From: Branchiostoma floridae
Lineage: Eukaryota > Chordata > Leptocardii > Amphioxiformes > Branchiostomatidae
Direction of reading: 5' to 3'
Assembly (NCBI RefSeq): GCF_000003815.2
Contig: NC_049989.1
Coordinates: 14,212,555-14,276,554 of the forward strand
Length of the DNA: 64,000 nucleotides
Below the pieces are notes generated by a model, which did not search any database, was not told the DNA's origin, and saw only the letters and a program-made list of their open reading frames with translations. Numbering within the stretch: position 1 is the stretch's first letter; each line of letters begins with the position of its first letter. The position numbers and the translations under genes are program-made. This document shows, in pieces, positions 62,806 to 64,000 of the stretch.

Positions 62806-63222
62806 GCGCCACACATGCGTTCTGATTTCTGTGGGGTTATTATATCTGACAATTGCAAATTATATAACAAGGTCAAATTTCAAAGATTTCTCACTATCCT
62901 TAATTTTGGTCTGATGATTTGAAATTATTCATGATGACTTGAGTTCTTAAGGGCTTTCTTCCTTCTCACTGCAAGTCACTGTTCTTTTGTGAAAGCCAAA
63001 TGACCTTGAGTCATCTCAGATTTAAATCCAGGTAAATGCAGAGATGCCTTAAGGGCTCTTAAGGTTAACGTCACCATTTATGTAATCAATAACGGTTAAC
63101 GGTTCTCGGAGTTCTACCTATGAAAAACATTGATGTTTTTTCAGGTAACTAAGCTTCTTTGCTTGTCCTAGAAATGACAATTAAAAAATTTTAAATCTAC
63201 AAGAAATACAAATTGAAAGCGG

Positions 63223-63358
63223 CTATTGACATGCTGGCCTGTCAATAAGAATTTTGCCCCACTATTGACAGGTTAAACCTGTCAGTAAGGATTTTTCCCT
63301 GCTATTCAAAGGCTAAGCCAGTCAATAAGGATTTGTACCAGATACTGACAGTCAATAT
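63223..63358. repeat. 40-bp degenerate tandem repeat
   Basis: About three units with the core CTGTCAATAAGGATTTT lie about 200 bp downstream of exon 1, inside intron 1. Confidence 0.75.
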
Positions 63359-63577
63359 TAGGGAGTCTAATGTCTACAAATTTGCAACGACATAACGGTA
63401 ACTTCCGTGTAAAAACAAGGTCGCTCAAATCCAAGAAAGAGACACGCACCGAAACCCCCGCACGAACCCCCTCCCCCTGTCCTAAAAATGATTTTCACGA
63501 AAGGATGAAGAGCAGCTAATGAATTGTTATCTTTCTTCATATTTCCGTCATGCAAAAGCTAAAAACAACCAACCTAC

Positions 63578-63643
63578 CATTTCCCTGAGAGTAGCTTCAT
63601 CTTTACCGGTCAGGACTAGTTGGTCGCCACGCTCGGTCGCCAT
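63578..63643 (-). CDS. SMTN: Smoothelin-like exon 1 (start codon)
   Basis: This exon encodes 22 residues, beginning MATERGDQLV and ending DEATLREM. The start codon follows a G-rich stretch (GTGGCGCGATGG), and the exon ends in phase 0 at a GTAGGT donor. The final residues are the first half of smoothelin domain 1; the second half (LESCTDLSQRKKIR) opens exon 2. Sequence from 63644 to about 63750 would be the 5' UTR and promoter. The fit to exon 2 in both phase and domain register supports this start. Confidence 0.85.
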
Positions 63644-64000
63644 CGCGCCACAAATTCAAATTTTACGCCGAATTAACAAATAAAAGAACACAACAAAAGA
63701 CACAAAACTTGCACAAACGATACAAGCGAACGTCTACACAGTCTGTTTCCCCTCTGTGATAACAGTAGCTGGTAGGGGAACTTGGTGCAAACAAGGTTTG
63801 TCCAACGTTCGCAAACGGTTTTTCGTCTGTGCTAAAACAAACCGTTGTGTGAGGAAGGATCCCGGAAGTGAGTCAGCGGACTATCACACTTTGAAAAGAA
63901 GGGGTGGTACAAAATTTAACATGCGTAAGAGTTACTTGTATTCCGCTACAAACAGTTATATGCATACTATCGTATAATCATTCTATTTATATAAATTTAT
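63644..64000 (-). promoter_or_regulatory. 5' UTR and upstream region of the smoothelin-like gene
   Basis: This is sequence immediately upstream of the first start codon, up to the window edge. I see no clear TATA box at a usual distance and no CC(A/T)6GG serum-response box. The transcription start cannot be placed. Confidence 0.4.

Larger units (their letters stand above)
55277..63577 (-). other. Intron 1 (8.3 kb), hosts the nested Kelch-type gene
   Basis: The nested gene occupies 57472-59430 on the plus strand, with a MITE just after it (59574-59940). The stretches 55.3-57.3 and 60-62.1 kb show no recognisable feature. Confidence 0.85.
452..63643 (-). other. SMTN: Smoothelin-like gene, coding span (3' end beyond window)
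   Basis: Smoothelins are actin-associated proteins of contractile cells, with short N-terminal smoothelin domains and a C-terminal calponin-homology (CH) domain. Fifteen exons, read from 63643 down to 452, join without a frame break: phases after each exon are 0,0,1,0,0,1,0,1,1,0,0,1,1,2,2. They encode about 1398 residues. Smoothelin domains lie at about residues 10-46, 127-163, 297-335, 412-445 and 1148-1185. An acidic/lysine-rich region spans about 446-1098. The conserved pre-CH linker ends the visible part. The CH domain is not in the window, so the 3' end is missing. Introns range from about 0.4 to 19.8 kb; the largest are 19901-39705, 632-13574 and 55277-63577. Assignment to the smoothelin family is firm from the domain repeats and the linker. 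Small extra exons in the long introns cannot be excluded by eye. Confidence 0.9.

Noticed and set aside
1-64000. TACATGTA words as a regulatory signal
   Set aside because: They are frequent throughout the window without relation to exons, as expected of genome-wide background in this lineage.

Overview
This is eukaryotic, intron-rich, roughly 60 % AT DNA from an animal, most likely an amphioxus (Branchiostoma). The amphioxus assignment is an inference. It rests on a smoothelin gene with long introns, many short terminal-inverted-repeat elements, tRNA-derived SINEs, TTAGGG-type repeats and frequent TACATGTA words. There are no bacterial features, no rRNA and no CRISPR array.

One gene fills almost the whole window on the minus strand. 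It is a smoothelin-family actin-cytoskeleton gene running from its start codon at 63643 to beyond the left edge. Fifteen coding exons can be placed at consistent splice phases (66, 348, 76, 239, 195, 103, 239, 70, 1959, 47, 138, 76, 366, 94 and 180 nt; 4196 nt, about 1398 codons). The predicted protein carries five copies of the short smoothelin domain, each cut by a phase-0 intron at the same place. A 650-residue acidic/lysine-rich exon lies between copies 4 and 5. The last visible exon (452-631) is the conserved linker before the calponin-homology domain, whose exons must lie left of position 1. A 100-N assembly gap (42775-42874) sits in the intron before the giant exon.

Two further minus-strand exons, not part of the full-length reading frame, look like alternative first exons with their own start codons. 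One is at 24869-24910 (14 codons, phase 0, fits the exon at 19900) and one at 6495-6637 (47 codons, phase 2, fits the exon at 631). They predict a mid-length isoform with one smoothelin domain and a short isoform with only the CH end. This parallels the internal promoter that makes short smoothelin in vertebrates.

Intron 1 (55277-63577) holds a second complete gene on the opposite strand. It is an intronless 652-codon BTB-BTB-BACK-Kelch gene at 57472-59430, notable for two BTB domains in tandem and for being far more GC-rich than its surroundings.

The remaining intronic DNA is largely repeats. These include hAT-like MITEs with 8-bp target duplications, Harbinger-like elements with 3-bp duplications, foldback elements, SINEs, minisatellites, microsatellites, an interstitial telomere-like array and a 111-bp near-perfect direct repeat. 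Outside these I saw no other supportable gene.
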